Shown: in pieces, positions 26,336 to 34,561 of the stretch | Layout of the letters: the number at the start of each line of letters is the position of its first letter | How positions within the stretch are numbered: position 1 is the stretch's first letter | Source: Elusimicrobiota bacterium | Lineage (GTDB): Bacteria > Elusimicrobiota > Elusimicrobia > UBA1565 > UBA9628 | Direction of reading: 5' to 3' | NCBI GenBank assembly: GCA_016212795.1 | Contig: JACRDT010000037.1 | Span: forward strand, 1 to 64,000 | DNA: 64,000 bases | Notes under the pieces: model-generated | Told to the model about the DNA's origin: nothing | What the model saw: only the letters and a program-made list of their open reading frames with translations | Databases searched by the model: none | Translations under genes and position numbers: made by a program

Positions 26336-26901
26336 CCGCCGAAGCGCTGGCCTCCAAGGTCGCCGGGCGGTTCCCGCAGGTCGTGATGGCGGCCGTCCCG
26401 GTCAAGGACTATTGCACCCTGCGCCTGACCTCGGCCTCGGAGCTGGCGCCGGTGGTCGGCTTCCTGAAGGAGGAGCTGGGCTTCGACTACCTCGAGATGG
26501 TGACCGCGGTGGACTGGCTCGGGCCGGTGAGCCCCGAGGGCTTCGTCCGCGGCGGCCGCAACCCCAACCCGTTCGCCTCCGAGGAGCCGCCGACGCCTCC
26601 GGCGGCCCGCAACCCCGGCGCCCCCTACAAGCCGGTCTTCGACCTGCTCTGGTGCCTCGCGAACATCCCGGAGCGCTCTCGGGTCTTCCTGAGGCTCGAG
26701 GTGCCCCGCGACCGGCCCGTCGTGCCGAGCCTCTGCGCCATCTTCAAGGCGGCGGACTGGCAGGAGCGGGAGGCCTTCGACCTCCTGGGCATCGCCTTCG
26801 AGGGGCATCCCAACCTCAAGAAGATCCTGACGCCGGACTTCCTGGTCGGGCATCCTTTCAGGAAGGATTACGCCCACGTCAAAGACAGGTACGACGAATG
26901 A
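26332..26901 (+). CDS. nuoC: NADH-quinone oxidoreductase subunit C
   Basis: 189 residues, the 30-kDa subunit of the complex I connecting module. Signature [35 protein letters not shown], ending with the conserved PFRKDY. A short Pro/Asn-rich loop ([21 protein letters not shown]) is inserted mid-protein and is probably surface exposed. GTG start overlaps the nuoB stop and the stop overlaps nuoD (ATGA). Confidence 0.95.
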   Translation: MTAEALASKVAGRFPQVVMAAVPVKDYCTLRLTSASELAPVVGFLKEELGFDYLEMVTAVDWLGPVSPEGFVRGGRNPNPFASEEPPTPPAARNPGAPYKPVFDLLWCLANIPERSRVFLRLEVPRDRPVVPSLCAIFKAADWQEREAFDLLGIAFEGHPNLKKILTPDFLVGHPFRKDYAHVKDRYDE

Positions 26902-28022
26902 CGAATACTGCCGGGTCCCGGGGCGGCAGGTTCGACCAGCTGTTCGTCAACCTCGGGCCGCAGCACCCCTCGACCCACGGCGTGCTGCGCGTGGGGTTGA
27001 CCCTCGAGGGCGAGGTCATCGTCAAGGCCGAGCCGGACATCGGCTACCTCCATCGGGGGTCCTGCAAGCTCGCCGAGACGCGGGGCTACCACCAGTGCGT
27101 CGTCCTCACGGACCGCTGGGACTACGTCTCGGCCATGCCCAACAACCTGGCCTTCTGCCTGGCGGCGGAGCGGCTCATGGGCCTCGAGATCCCCGCCCGG
27201 GCCCGGCACCTGCGCGTCGTCATGTGCGAGCTCAACAGGATCGCCAGCCACCTGCTCTTCCTGGGGACCTACGGCATCGACCTCGGGGCCTTCACGCCGT
27301 TCCTGCACGCCTTCCGGGAGCGGGAGATGATCCTGGACCTCTACGAGATGCTCTGCGGCGCGAGGCTGACCTACAACTACATCAGGATTGGCGGAGTCAT
27401 GTCGGACATCACGCAGGAGTGGGCGGCGAAGACAAGGGAGTTCCTGGGCTTCTTCAAGCCCAGGATGCGGGAGTACGACGACCTCCTCTCCTTCAACCCC
27501 ATCTTCCTGGCGCGGACCGAGGAGGTGGGCCTCATCGACGCCCGGCAGGCCGTCGCCTGGGGCCTCTCGGGGCCCAACCTGCGGGGCTCGGGCGTCTCCT
27601 ACGACGTGCGCAAGGCCGACCCCTACAGCTCCTACGAGCGCTTCGATTTCGACGTCCCCCTGGGCAAGCGCGGCTCGTGCTGGGACCGGTATTACTGCCG
27701 CGCCCTCGAGATGCGCCAATCCGTCCGCATCGTCGAGCAGGCCCTCGACGGCCTGCCGGCAGGCGACATCGCGGCCAAGGGCGTGTCCAAGACGCCCAAG
27801 CCCCCGCCCGGCGAGGCCTACGCCCACGTCGAGGCCTCGCGGGGCGACCTCGGCATCTACCTCGCCTCGGACGGGGGCGCCGCCCCCTTCCGCCTCCACG
27901 CCAGGGCGCCCTCGTTCATCAACCTGGCCATCCTCCAGGAGATGCTCGTCGGCCGCAAGGTGGCCGACGTCGTGGCCATCCTGGGCTCCATCGACATCGT
28001 GCTCGGGGAGGCCGACCGGTGA
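26898..28022 (+). CDS. nuoD: NADH-quinone oxidoreductase subunit D
   Basis: 374 residues, the 49-kDa quinone-cavity subunit. Starts with the conserved [14 protein letters not shown], then [27 protein letters not shown] and [14 protein letters not shown], and ends [14 protein letters not shown]. The arginine of LHRG corresponds to the position I recall as methylated by NDUFAF7 in mitochondria, in line with the midA gene just upstream. The tyrosine and histidine contacting quinone (HPSTH) are kept. Stop overlaps the nuoH GTG. Confidence 0.97.
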   Translation: MTNTAGSRGGRFDQLFVNLGPQHPSTHGVLRVGLTLEGEVIVKAEPDIGYLHRGSCKLAETRGYHQCVVLTDRWDYVSAMPNNLAFCLAAERLMGLEIPARARHLRVVMCELNRIASHLLFLGTYGIDLGAFTPFLHAFREREMILDLYEMLCGARLTYNYIRIGGVMSDITQEWAAKTREFLGFFKPRMREYDDLLSFNPIFLARTEEVGLIDARQAVAWGLSGPNLRGSGVSYDVRKADPYSSYERFDFDVPLGKRGSCWDRYYCRALEMRQSVRIVEQALDGLPAGDIAAKGVSKTPKPPPGEAYAHVEASRGDLGIYLASDGGAAPFRLHARAPSFINLAILQEMLVGRKVADVVAILGSIDIVLGEADR

Positions 28023-29455
28023 GCGCGGACAAGAACCCCGCCGGGCCGACGGGCCCCCAGCCGCAGGACGACAAGCCCGCGGCCGCGCCAGCGGCCCCGG
28101 CGACGGCGTCGCCCGCGGCCCCGGGAACGCCCGCCGCGCCCGCGAAAAACCTCTACCCGAGACCCGTCTTCAGCAAGAAGGCCGGCAAGCTCCTCAAGAC
28201 CAGGCTCTGGCCCACCGAGGCCTGGGAAGGGGCGTGGTCCCAGCCCGACTACCGGAACTCGGCCATCATGCTGGCTGCCCTCCTCGCCGGGATCGTCCTG
28301 TTCGGGGTGGCCGTGGGCGAGCTGTCCACGTGGAGCGGCCGCCTCTACCGGCTCATGCTCATCGCGACGGCCTGGCTGCACCAGGACCTGATGGCCCGGG
28401 GCCTGCCCTCCGGCCTGCTCGCGGACGCCGGACGGACCGAGGCGGCCCTGCGCCTGGGCCTCGACGTCGCGTGGGCCGTGCTCAAGGGCGTCGTGATCCT
28501 CGGGGTCATCAACCTCAACGGCCTCTGGGCGGTGTGGTTCGAGCGCAAGGTCTCGGCCCACATGCAGTCGCGCCTGGGCCCGATGTACGCGGGCGGGTTC
28601 CACGGCTGGGCCCAGACCATCCTCGACAGCATCAAGCTGCTGCTCAAGGAGGACACCACCCCCCAGGACGCCGACGCGGCCGTCCACCGCCTGGCCCCGG
28701 CGATCGTGATCATCCCCGCGGTCCTCGCCTTCGCCCCGGTCCTGTTCGGCAAGGAGCTGGCCGCAGCCAGGCTCGACATCGGCGTCCTCTACATCCTGGC
28801 GGTCTCGGGCATATCCGTCATCGGGGTCGTGATGGCCGGCTGGTCCTCGGGCAACAAATACTCTCTGCTCGGGGGCCTGCGCGCCGCCGCCCAGGTCGTG
28901 AGCTACGAGATCCCGCGCCTGTTCGCCGTCGTGCCGGTCCTCATGTTCGTGGGCTCGCTGGACCTCTCGGCCATCGACCAGGCGCAGCAGGGCTACTGGG
29001 GGGGCGTCTTCCCCCGGTGGTTCGTCTTCTACTTCCCGGCCGGCCCCCTGGCCTTCCTGCTCTTCCTCATCGCCTCCGTGGCCGAGACCAACCGCGTCCC
29101 CTTCGACATCCCGGAGGCGGAGTCCGAGCTCGTGGCGGGGTTCATGACCGAGTACTCCGGCATGAAATGGGCGCTCTTCTTCCTGGCGGAATACGCCTAC
29201 GTGCTCCTGGCGTGCTTCATGATCTCGGTCTTCTTCCTCGGGGGCGGGGCGGCGCCGCTGCCCTTCCTGTCGGCGGTCCCGAGCTGGATCTGGATGCTGG
29301 CCAAGGCCATGACCATGATGTTCGTCTTCATGTGGCTGCGCTGGACCCTGCCGCGGTTCCGCGTGGACCAGCTCATGGACTTCAACTGGAAGTTCCTTCT
29401 GCCTTGGAGCTTCGCGAACGTCGCCTTGGCGGGGGCCATGCTCCTATGGCGGTGA
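28019..29455 (+). CDS. nuoH: NADH-quinone oxidoreductase subunit H with long N-terminal extension
   Basis: 478 residues against about 330 usually. The canonical protein begins around residue 149 (AWAVLKGVVIL), with FERKVSAHMQSRLGP, the SIKLLLKED block, GWSSGNKYSLLGGLR, AQVVSYEIPR and ETNRVPFDIPEAESELVAGF, all NuoH motifs lining the quinone channel. The extra N-terminus has a Pro/Ala-rich linker (about 15-50), a basic segment, and one strongly hydrophobic helix near 82-104 (MLAALLAGIVLFGVAVGEL), possibly a second. No separate start near residue 149 shows a good ribosome-binding site, so the extension is probably real. GTG 28019 overlaps nuoD, and the end overlaps nuoI. Confidence 0.93.
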   Translation: MSADKNPAGPTGPQPQDDKPAAAPAAPATASPAAPGTPAAPAKNLYPRPVFSKKAGKLLKTRLWPTEAWEGAWSQPDYRNSAIMLAALLAGIVLFGVAVGELSTWSGRLYRLMLIATAWLHQDLMARGLPSGLLADAGRTEAALRLGLDVAWAVLKGVVILGVINLNGLWAVWFERKVSAHMQSRLGPMYAGGFHGWAQTILDSIKLLLKEDTTPQDADAAVHRLAPAIVIIPAVLAFAPVLFGKELAAARLDIGVLYILAVSGISVIGVVMAGWSSGNKYSLLGGLRAAAQVVSYEIPRLFAVVPVLMFVGSLDLSAIDQAQQGYWGGVFPRWFVFYFPAGPLAFLLFLIASVAETNRVPFDIPEAESELVAGFMTEYSGMKWALFFLAEYAYVLLACFMISVFFLGGGAAPLPFLSAVPSWIWMLAKAMTMMFVFMWLRWTLPRFRVDQLMDFNWKFLLPWSFANVALAGAMLLWR

Positions 29456-29985
29456 TCGGCTACTTCGCCCGCGTCGCCCGGGACGCCTGGGCCGTCTGCA
29501 AGGGCCTGCGGATCACCCTGGCCACGATGGCCAAACCGGTGACCACCGTCCAGTACCCCACGGAGAAGCTCTGCCCGGCCCCGATGTTCCGCGGGGTCCT
29601 GCTCTACAACATCGAGAAATGCACGGCCTGCGGGCTCTGCGTCAAGGCCTGCCCCTCGGGCTGCATCGCGGTCCAGCACCAGGTCAACGAGGCTGGCAAG
29701 CGGGTGCCCCTGGCCGCCTGGTACACCATCGACCTCGGGCGGTGCCACTCCTGCCGCCTCTGCGAGGAGGCCTGCCCCTTCAAGCCCAAGGTCGTCTGGC
29801 ACTCGATCGACTACGAGCTGGTCTTCTTCTCGCGCGACGAGATGACCCGCTGCTGGAAGCCCGGCTTCCCGCTGGTGGGCAGGGTCTACGACCGGAAGAA
29901 GGACGCCTTCGTGGACCCGGCCGGCCAGATCGTGATCCAGGAGGTGCCGGCGAGGCACGACGAGAGGGGGCCGCGCTATGATTGA
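29446..29985 (+). CDS. nuoI: NADH-quinone oxidoreductase subunit I (2x 4Fe-4S)
   Basis: 179 residues. Two ferredoxin-type motifs, CTACGLCVKACP and CHSCRLCEEACP, bind clusters N6a and N6b that feed N2 in NuoB. A short amphipathic N-terminus docks it to the membrane arm. ATG overlaps nuoH by 10 nt and the end overlaps nuoJ by 8 nt. The C-terminus (VPARHDERGPRYD) is longer than in E. coli. Confidence 0.96.
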   Translation: MAVIGYFARVARDAWAVCKGLRITLATMAKPVTTVQYPTEKLCPAPMFRGVLLYNIEKCTACGLCVKACPSGCIAVQHQVNEAGKRVPLAAWYTIDLGRCHSCRLCEEACPFKPKVVWHSIDYELVFFSRDEMTRCWKPGFPLVGRVYDRKKDAFVDPAGQIVIQEVPARHDERGPRYD

Positions 29986-30502
29986 GCGGCTCGCCTTCTA
30001 CTCGATGGCCGCCCTGACCCTGGGCTCCGCCATCCTGGTCGTGACCATGCGCAACACCGTGCACTGCGCGCTGCTGCTGGGCCTCTCCCTGCTCGGCGTC
30101 GCCGGCGTCTTCGCGACGCTGGGCGCGGACTTCCTCTTCGCCAGCCAGCTCCTCATCTACGTCGGCGGCATCGCGGTGCTGATGATCTTCGCGGTCATGC
30201 TCCTGGGCCGGACCGCCGACCTCCATCTCCGGCAGGTCAACGAGGCCTGGATGGCGGCGCTGCTGGTCGTGGCCATCACGCTCGCGGGGCTCGTCAGGCT
30301 CGTCAAGCTCGTGGCGGGCGTCACGGCGCCCTCGCCCGCGGCCCCCGCCACCAGGCCCCTGGGCCTGCTCATGATGGGCGATTTCGCCGTCCCCTTCGAG
30401 CTCGTCTCGCTGGTCCTGCTGGCGGCGCTGCTGGGCGCGGTCTTCTTCTCGCGCAAGGAAGAGACCCCGCCCCCTCCGGCGACGCGGGGGCCATCCTCAT
30501 GA
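29978..30502 (+). CDS. nuoJ: NADH-quinone oxidoreductase subunit J
   Basis: 174 residues, five predicted membrane helices. The conserved ATLGADFLFASQLLIYVGGIAVLMIFAVML block, including the pi-bulge helix TM3, identifies NuoJ. Its TGA overlaps the ATG of the element-encoded leader frame that separates it from nuoK. Confidence 0.95.
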   Translation: MIERLAFYSMAALTLGSAILVVTMRNTVHCALLLGLSLLGVAGVFATLGADFLFASQLLIYVGGIAVLMIFAVMLLGRTADLHLRQVNEAWMAALLVVAITLAGLVRLVKLVAGVTAPSPAAPATRPLGLLMMGDFAVPFELVSLVLLAALLGAVFFSRKEETPPPPATRGPSS

Positions 30503-30558
30503 GACAGAGTCTAGCCCCCTCAATGCTCGCCTCCCCGCGGGGGAGGCTCACGACATGA
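30499..30558 (+). repeat. Hairpin coupling element between nuoJ and nuoK, coupled at both ends
   Basis: The nuoJ stop overlaps ATG 30499 (ATGA). The 19-aa frame MRQSLAPSMLASPRGRLTT ends in TGA overlapping nuoK ATG 30555 (ATGA). Arms GCCTCCCC and GGGGGAGGC: the 3' arm holds a GGAGG Shine-Dalgarno 8 nt before nuoK. Confidence 0.8.
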
Positions 30559-30860
30559 CCCTGGCCCACTACCTCTTCCTCGGCTCCGCCCTCTTCATCG
30601 TCGGCATCTTCGGGGCCCTCACCAGGCGCAACGTCATCGGCATCCTGATGTCGGTGGAGCTGATGTTCAACGCGGCCAACATCAACCTGGCCGCCTTCAA
30701 CCGCTTCCTCGCGCCGGCCGGCGTGACCGGCCAGGCGGTGGCGCTCTTCATCATGACCGTGGCCGCCGCCGAGGTCGTCGTCGGCCTGGCCCTGGTGCTG
30801 ATGATCTACCGGGCCCGCGACACGGTCTACGCCGAGGATATCAACATATTACGAGGCTAG
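30555..30860 (+). CDS. nuoK: NADH-quinone oxidoreductase subunit K
   Basis: 101 residues, three membrane helices. Conserved glutamates lie in MSVELMFNAANINLAAF and in AAAEVVVGLALVLMIYR, the proton-path residues of NuoK. Translation start overlaps the stop of the element leader frame, and its ribosome-binding site is inside the element hairpin. Confidence 0.97.
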   Translation: MTLAHYLFLGSALFIVGIFGALTRRNVIGILMSVELMFNAANINLAAFNRFLAPAGVTGQAVALFIMTVAAAEVVVGLALVLMIYRARDTVYAEDINILRG

Positions 30861-30867
30861 AACAGTA

Positions 30868-30966
30868 TTGAAGAGCATACTTAATAAAACGACCTACACC
30901 CCCCCACTACTCGCCCCCCCGTGGGGGGGACGAGTGACTGCCCCTCCCGCGGGGAGGGTCGAGTGA
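30868..30966 (+). repeat. Double-palindrome hairpin element before nuoL
   Basis: Two palindromes in a row (CGCCCCCCCGTGGGGGGGACG and CCCTCCCGCGGGGAGGG), each ending CGAGTGA. A 32-codon frame starts at TTG 30868, 7 nt after the nuoK stop, and ends in TGA overlapping nuoL GTG 30963. The A-end ATG is mutated (AATAAAACGAC). Confidence 0.7.
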
Positions 30967-32942
30967 TAGAGCACGCTTTCCTTATCCCGCTCCTGCCGCT
31001 GGCGGCCTCGTTCCTGATCCTCTTCGGCGGCCCGGAGCGCAAGGACTCGCCTCTCCCCTACGCCGGCATCGCCGCCATCGGCCTGTCGCTCTGGATCTCC
31101 CTGCGCATCCTGTTCGACGCCTGGTCCGGGGCGCTGCCCCTGCCCTACGAGGCCGACTGGTCGTGGTTTTCCTTCGCGGCCGAGCTGCGGGGCCGGCCCT
31201 TCATCTTCGACATGCGCGCCGGCGTCCTCATCGAGGGGGCCACCGCCGTGATGCTCGCGGTGGTCTGCCTGGTGAGCCTCCTCGTGCAGGTCTACTCCCT
31301 GGGCTACATGCACGGCGACGCCAAGTTCAAGCGCTATTACGCCTACCTCTCCTTCTTCACCGCGTCCATGCTGGGCCTGGTGGTCTCCAACAACCTGCTC
31401 GTCACGTTCGCCTGCTGGGAGCTGGTCGGGGTGTCCTCCTACCTCCTCATCGGCTTCTGGTTCGAGAAGACCGCGCCCCCGTACGCGGCCAAGAAGGCCT
31501 TCATCACGACCAAGCTCGGCGACCTGGGGTTCTTCCTGGCGCTCCTCACGATCTTCGCCTACGGCGGCACCTTCAACATCGTGCGCCTGCGCGACGCCGT
31601 GGCGATGGGCTACCTCCCCGAGCTCGTCCTGACGCTCATCGGCCTGGGCCTGCTGGCCGGGGCCATGGGGAAATCCGCGCAGTGGCCGCTCTTCATCTGG
31701 CTGCCCGACGCCATGGAGGGCCCCACCCCGGTCTCGGCCCTCATCCACGCCGCGACCATGGTGGCGGCGGGCATCTACCTCGTGGCCCGCTGCTACTTCA
31801 TCTTCGCGGCCAGCCAGGTGGCGATGGACGCCGTGGCCTGGACCGGCCTGATCACGGCCTTCCTCGCCGGGACCATGGCGCTGGTCCCCTACGACATCAA
31901 GAGGGTGCTGGCCTTCTCGACGGTGAGCCAGCTGGGGTTCATGATGTGCGCCCTCGGGGTGGGGGGCTACGCCGCGGGCCTCTTCCACCTCACGACCCAC
32001 GCCTTCTTCAAGGCGCTGCTCTTCCTGGGCGCCGGCTCGGTCATCCACGCGGTCCACACCAACGACATGCGCCAGATGGGAGGGCTCTCGAAGAGGATGC
32101 CGGTGACCTTCATGACGATGACGGTCGGGTCCCTGGCGCTCGCCGGCATCCCGCCCCTGGCCGGGTTCTTCTCGAAAGACCAGATCCTCGAGAAGGTCTT
32201 CGAGCGCTCCCCGTTCATGTTCGCGGTCCTGGCCCTCACGGCGTGCCTGACGGCCTTCTACACCTTCCGCATGGTCTTCCTGACCTTCCGGGGGGAGGAG
32301 CGGGACACCGAGCGGTTCCGCCACGCCGAGGAGTCCGGCGGGGTGATGACCGTGCCGCTCGTCATCCTGGCGGTCCTCTCCGTCTGCTCGGGCTGGGCCC
32401 TGGAGCACGCCCACGCGTTCGCGCGCCTCGTGGGCTCCGGCCCGGGGCTCCTCCCCGGGGCCGCGGGCGAGGCCGCTCACCACATCGACCCGATGGTCAT
32501 GGCGACGGGCGTCACCGGAGCGGCCTTCCTGGCCATCGGCCTGGCGTACCGCCTCTACTGCACCCCCGACCTAAGCGCCGCCCTGGCCTGGAAGGAGAGG
32601 CTCTCGCTGCCCTTCAAGGTCCTCGAGGACCGCTACGGGTTCGACGCGTTCTTCCTGGGCCTGGTCGACGCCGCCGACCGGCTCGCCGGGCTCTGCCGAT
32701 GGGTCGATGCCGAGGTCGTCGACAGGATCTTCGTCGACGGCTGGGGACTGCTCTGCCGCATCGCCGCCGAGCTCAGCAACCTCTTCGACGCCCTGTTCGT
32801 GGACCAGGCCGTGGACGGCTGCGGCTACATCAGCCGGGACGTCGTCGGAGCCAACCTGCGGTGGTTCTCGCTCCGGGGACGGGTCCAGGAGTACCTCCTC
32901 TACCTCGCGGTGGGGGTGAGTCTGTTCTCGATCTTGAGATAG
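30963..32942 (+). CDS. nuoL: NADH-quinone oxidoreductase subunit L
   Basis: 659 residues, a Mrp-type antiporter-like proton pump of the distal membrane arm. Hallmarks: CWELVGVSSYLLIGFW with the key Glu, WLPDAMEGPTPVSALIHAATMVAAG, the Lys of YDIKRVLAFSTVSQLGFM, and HAFFKALLFLGAGSVIHA. The C-terminal lateral helix region (residues 530-640) is present. GTG 30963 is the start. An upstream in-frame codon would add element-encoded residues and lacks support. Confidence 0.96.
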   Translation: MIEHAFLIPLLPLAASFLILFGGPERKDSPLPYAGIAAIGLSLWISLRILFDAWSGALPLPYEADWSWFSFAAELRGRPFIFDMRAGVLIEGATAVMLAVVCLVSLLVQVYSLGYMHGDAKFKRYYAYLSFFTASMLGLVVSNNLLVTFACWELVGVSSYLLIGFWFEKTAPPYAAKKAFITTKLGDLGFFLALLTIFAYGGTFNIVRLRDAVAMGYLPELVLTLIGLGLLAGAMGKSAQWPLFIWLPDAMEGPTPVSALIHAATMVAAGIYLVARCYFIFAASQVAMDAVAWTGLITAFLAGTMALVPYDIKRVLAFSTVSQLGFMMCALGVGGYAAGLFHLTTHAFFKALLFLGAGSVIHAVHTNDMRQMGGLSKRMPVTFMTMTVGSLALAGIPPLAGFFSKDQILEKVFERSPFMFAVLALTACLTAFYTFRMVFLTFRGEERDTERFRHAEESGGVMTVPLVILAVLSVCSGWALEHAHAFARLVGSGPGLLPGAAGEAAHHIDPMVMATGVTGAAFLAIGLAYRLYCTPDLSAALAWKERLSLPFKVLEDRYGFDAFFLGLVDAADRLAGLCRWVDAEVVDRIFVDGWGLLCRIAAELSNLFDALFVDQAVDGCGYISRDVVGANLRWFSLRGRVQEYLLYLAVGVSLFSILR

Positions 32943-32946
32943 GAGC

Positions 32947-33015
32947 ATGAAGGAGAGACTAATGAAACGGCATCTGCCCCCCAGCTACTCGCCCCCCCGT
33001 AGGGGGGGCGAGTGA
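32947..33015 (+). repeat. Hairpin coupling element between nuoL and nuoM
   Basis: ATG 32947 or in-frame ATG 32962 (after AAGGAG, a good Shine-Dalgarno) opens a leader containing MKRHLPPSYSPPRRGGE. Its TGA overlaps nuoM GTG 33012. The palindrome is CGCCCCCCCGTAGGGGGGGCG. Confidence 0.8.
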
Positions 33016-34484
33016 TACATCTTCTCTCTCTCATCACTTTCATCCCGCTGGTCGGGGCCTTGGTGGTCCTGTGCCTGCCCAAGGACGGCAGGCGCCCCAT
33101 CGAGGTCGTGGGCCTCCTGGCGACCGCCCTCCCGCTGGTCCTCTCCTGCTGGCTCTACGCGGCCTTCGACTGCTCCGACGCGGCGGGAGCCACGATGCAG
33201 TTCGTGGAGCGCCACGCGTGGATCCCCTCGATGAACGTCCAGTACTACCTCGGGGTGGACGGGCTCTCGGGCCCGCTGGTGATCCTGACCGCGCTCATGT
33301 CGCTGATCGCCATGATCGCCTCCCTGGGCATCAAGGAGCGGTTCAAGGAGTACGTCTTCTGGTTCCTGGTACTCGAGGTCGGCATGCTCGGGGTCTTCGA
33401 GTCCCTGGACTTCTTCCTCTTCTACGTCTTCTGGGAGCTGACCCTGGTCCCGATGTACTTCCTCATCGGCGTCTGGGGAGGGCCGCAGAAGGAGTACGCG
33501 GCCATCAAGTTCTTCCTGTACACGCTGACCGGCTCGGTCTTCATGCTGCTGGCCATCCTGGCCCTCTACTTCCAGGCCGACCCGCACACCTTCGACATGG
33601 TCGCGCTCATGAAGATCCACGGCTCCCTCTCGCTGAAGTTCCAGATCATCGTGTTCCTGGGCTTCTACCTGGGGTTCGCCGTCAAGGTGCCGGCCTTCCC
33701 GTTCCACACCTGGCTGCCCTTGGCCCACGTGGAGGCCCCGACCGCGATCTCCGTCATCCTGGCCGCGGTGCTCCTGAAGATGGGCGTCTACGGCATCATG
33801 AGGGTGTCCTACACCATGCTGCCGCTGGGGTTCGAGTGGTTCCTCCCGATCCTCGTCATGATCGCCGTCATCAACATCGTCTACGGGGCCCTGTGCGCCA
33901 TGGCCCAGACCGACATGAAGAAGATGGTGGCCTATTCCTCCATCAACCACATGGGCTACTGCCTCCTGGCGATCGCGGGGTGCTCCGCGACCGGGTTCTC
34001 GGGGTCGCTGCTGCAGATGGTCAACCACGGGATCATCACGGGGGCGCTGTTCCTCCTCGTCGGCGTCATCTACGACCGCGCCCACACCCGCGACATCACC
34101 GTCTTCGGGGGCCTGGCGACGCGGGTCCCGGTCTACGCTGGGTTCATGTCGCTGGCGTGCTTCGCCTCGCTGGGCCTGCCGGGGCTGGCCGGGTTCGTGA
34201 GCGAGTTCCTCTGCTTCCTGGGCGCCTTCACGCGGTGGAAATACCACACGGCCGTCGCCGTGGTCGGCATCCTGGTGACCGCGGCGTTCTTCCTGCGCAT
34301 GATCGAGAAGGTCTTCCTCGGGCCGCTCAACAACCGCTGGGCCGACCTTTCGGACATGAACGCCCGCGAGCTGGTCTCGGTCGTGCCCCTGGCGATCCTC
34401 ATGGTGGCGCTGGGCATCTGGCCCAAGTGGGCCCTGGGCATGATGAACGCCACCATGATGCACATGGCGGGACTATTCAAATGA
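33012..34484 (+). CDS. nuoM: NADH-quinone oxidoreductase subunit M
   Basis: 490 residues, the second antiporter-like proton pump. YVFWELTLVPMYFLIGVWGG carries the key Glu, FPFHTWLPLAHVEAPTAISVILAAVLLKMG the channel Lys, and MKKMVAYSSINHMGY the second. GTG start and element leader stop overlap (GTGA). Its own TGA overlaps the ATG of the next element leader. Confidence 0.96.
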   Translation: MIHLLSLITFIPLVGALVVLCLPKDGRRPIEVVGLLATALPLVLSCWLYAAFDCSDAAGATMQFVERHAWIPSMNVQYYLGVDGLSGPLVILTALMSLIAMIASLGIKERFKEYVFWFLVLEVGMLGVFESLDFFLFYVFWELTLVPMYFLIGVWGGPQKEYAAIKFFLYTLTGSVFMLLAILALYFQADPHTFDMVALMKIHGSLSLKFQIIVFLGFYLGFAVKVPAFPFHTWLPLAHVEAPTAISVILAAVLLKMGVYGIMRVSYTMLPLGFEWFLPILVMIAVINIVYGALCAMAQTDMKKMVAYSSINHMGYCLLAIAGCSATGFSGSLLQMVNHGIITGALFLLVGVIYDRAHTRDITVFGGLATRVPVYAGFMSLACFASLGLPGLAGFVSEFLCFLGAFTRWKYHTAVAVVGILVTAAFFLRMIEKVFLGPLNNRWADLSDMNARELVSVVPLAILMVALGIWPKWALGMMNATMMHMAGLFK

Positions 34485-34561
34485 CACGACCTCCAGCCGC
34501 CTCACTGCGACGGAACGTCCCGCCGGGACGTTCCGTCCCCGCAGGGGAGGCTTGCGACTGA
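34481..34561 (+). repeat. Hairpin coupling element between nuoM and nuoN, diverged centre
   Basis: The nuoM stop overlaps ATG 34481. The 26-aa frame (MTRPPAASLRRNVPPG...) ends in TGA sharing its A with nuoN ATG 34561. The centre is a perfect 10-bp hairpin GGAACGTCCC-GCC-GGGACGTTCC instead of the usual C/G palindrome. GGGGAGG lies 10 nt before nuoN. Confidence 0.75.

Noticed and set aside
30921..30962. Upstream in-frame start for nuoL
   Set aside because: The added residues (GGTSDCPSRGEG) come from the element. GTG 30963 matches the family start and overlaps the leader stop.
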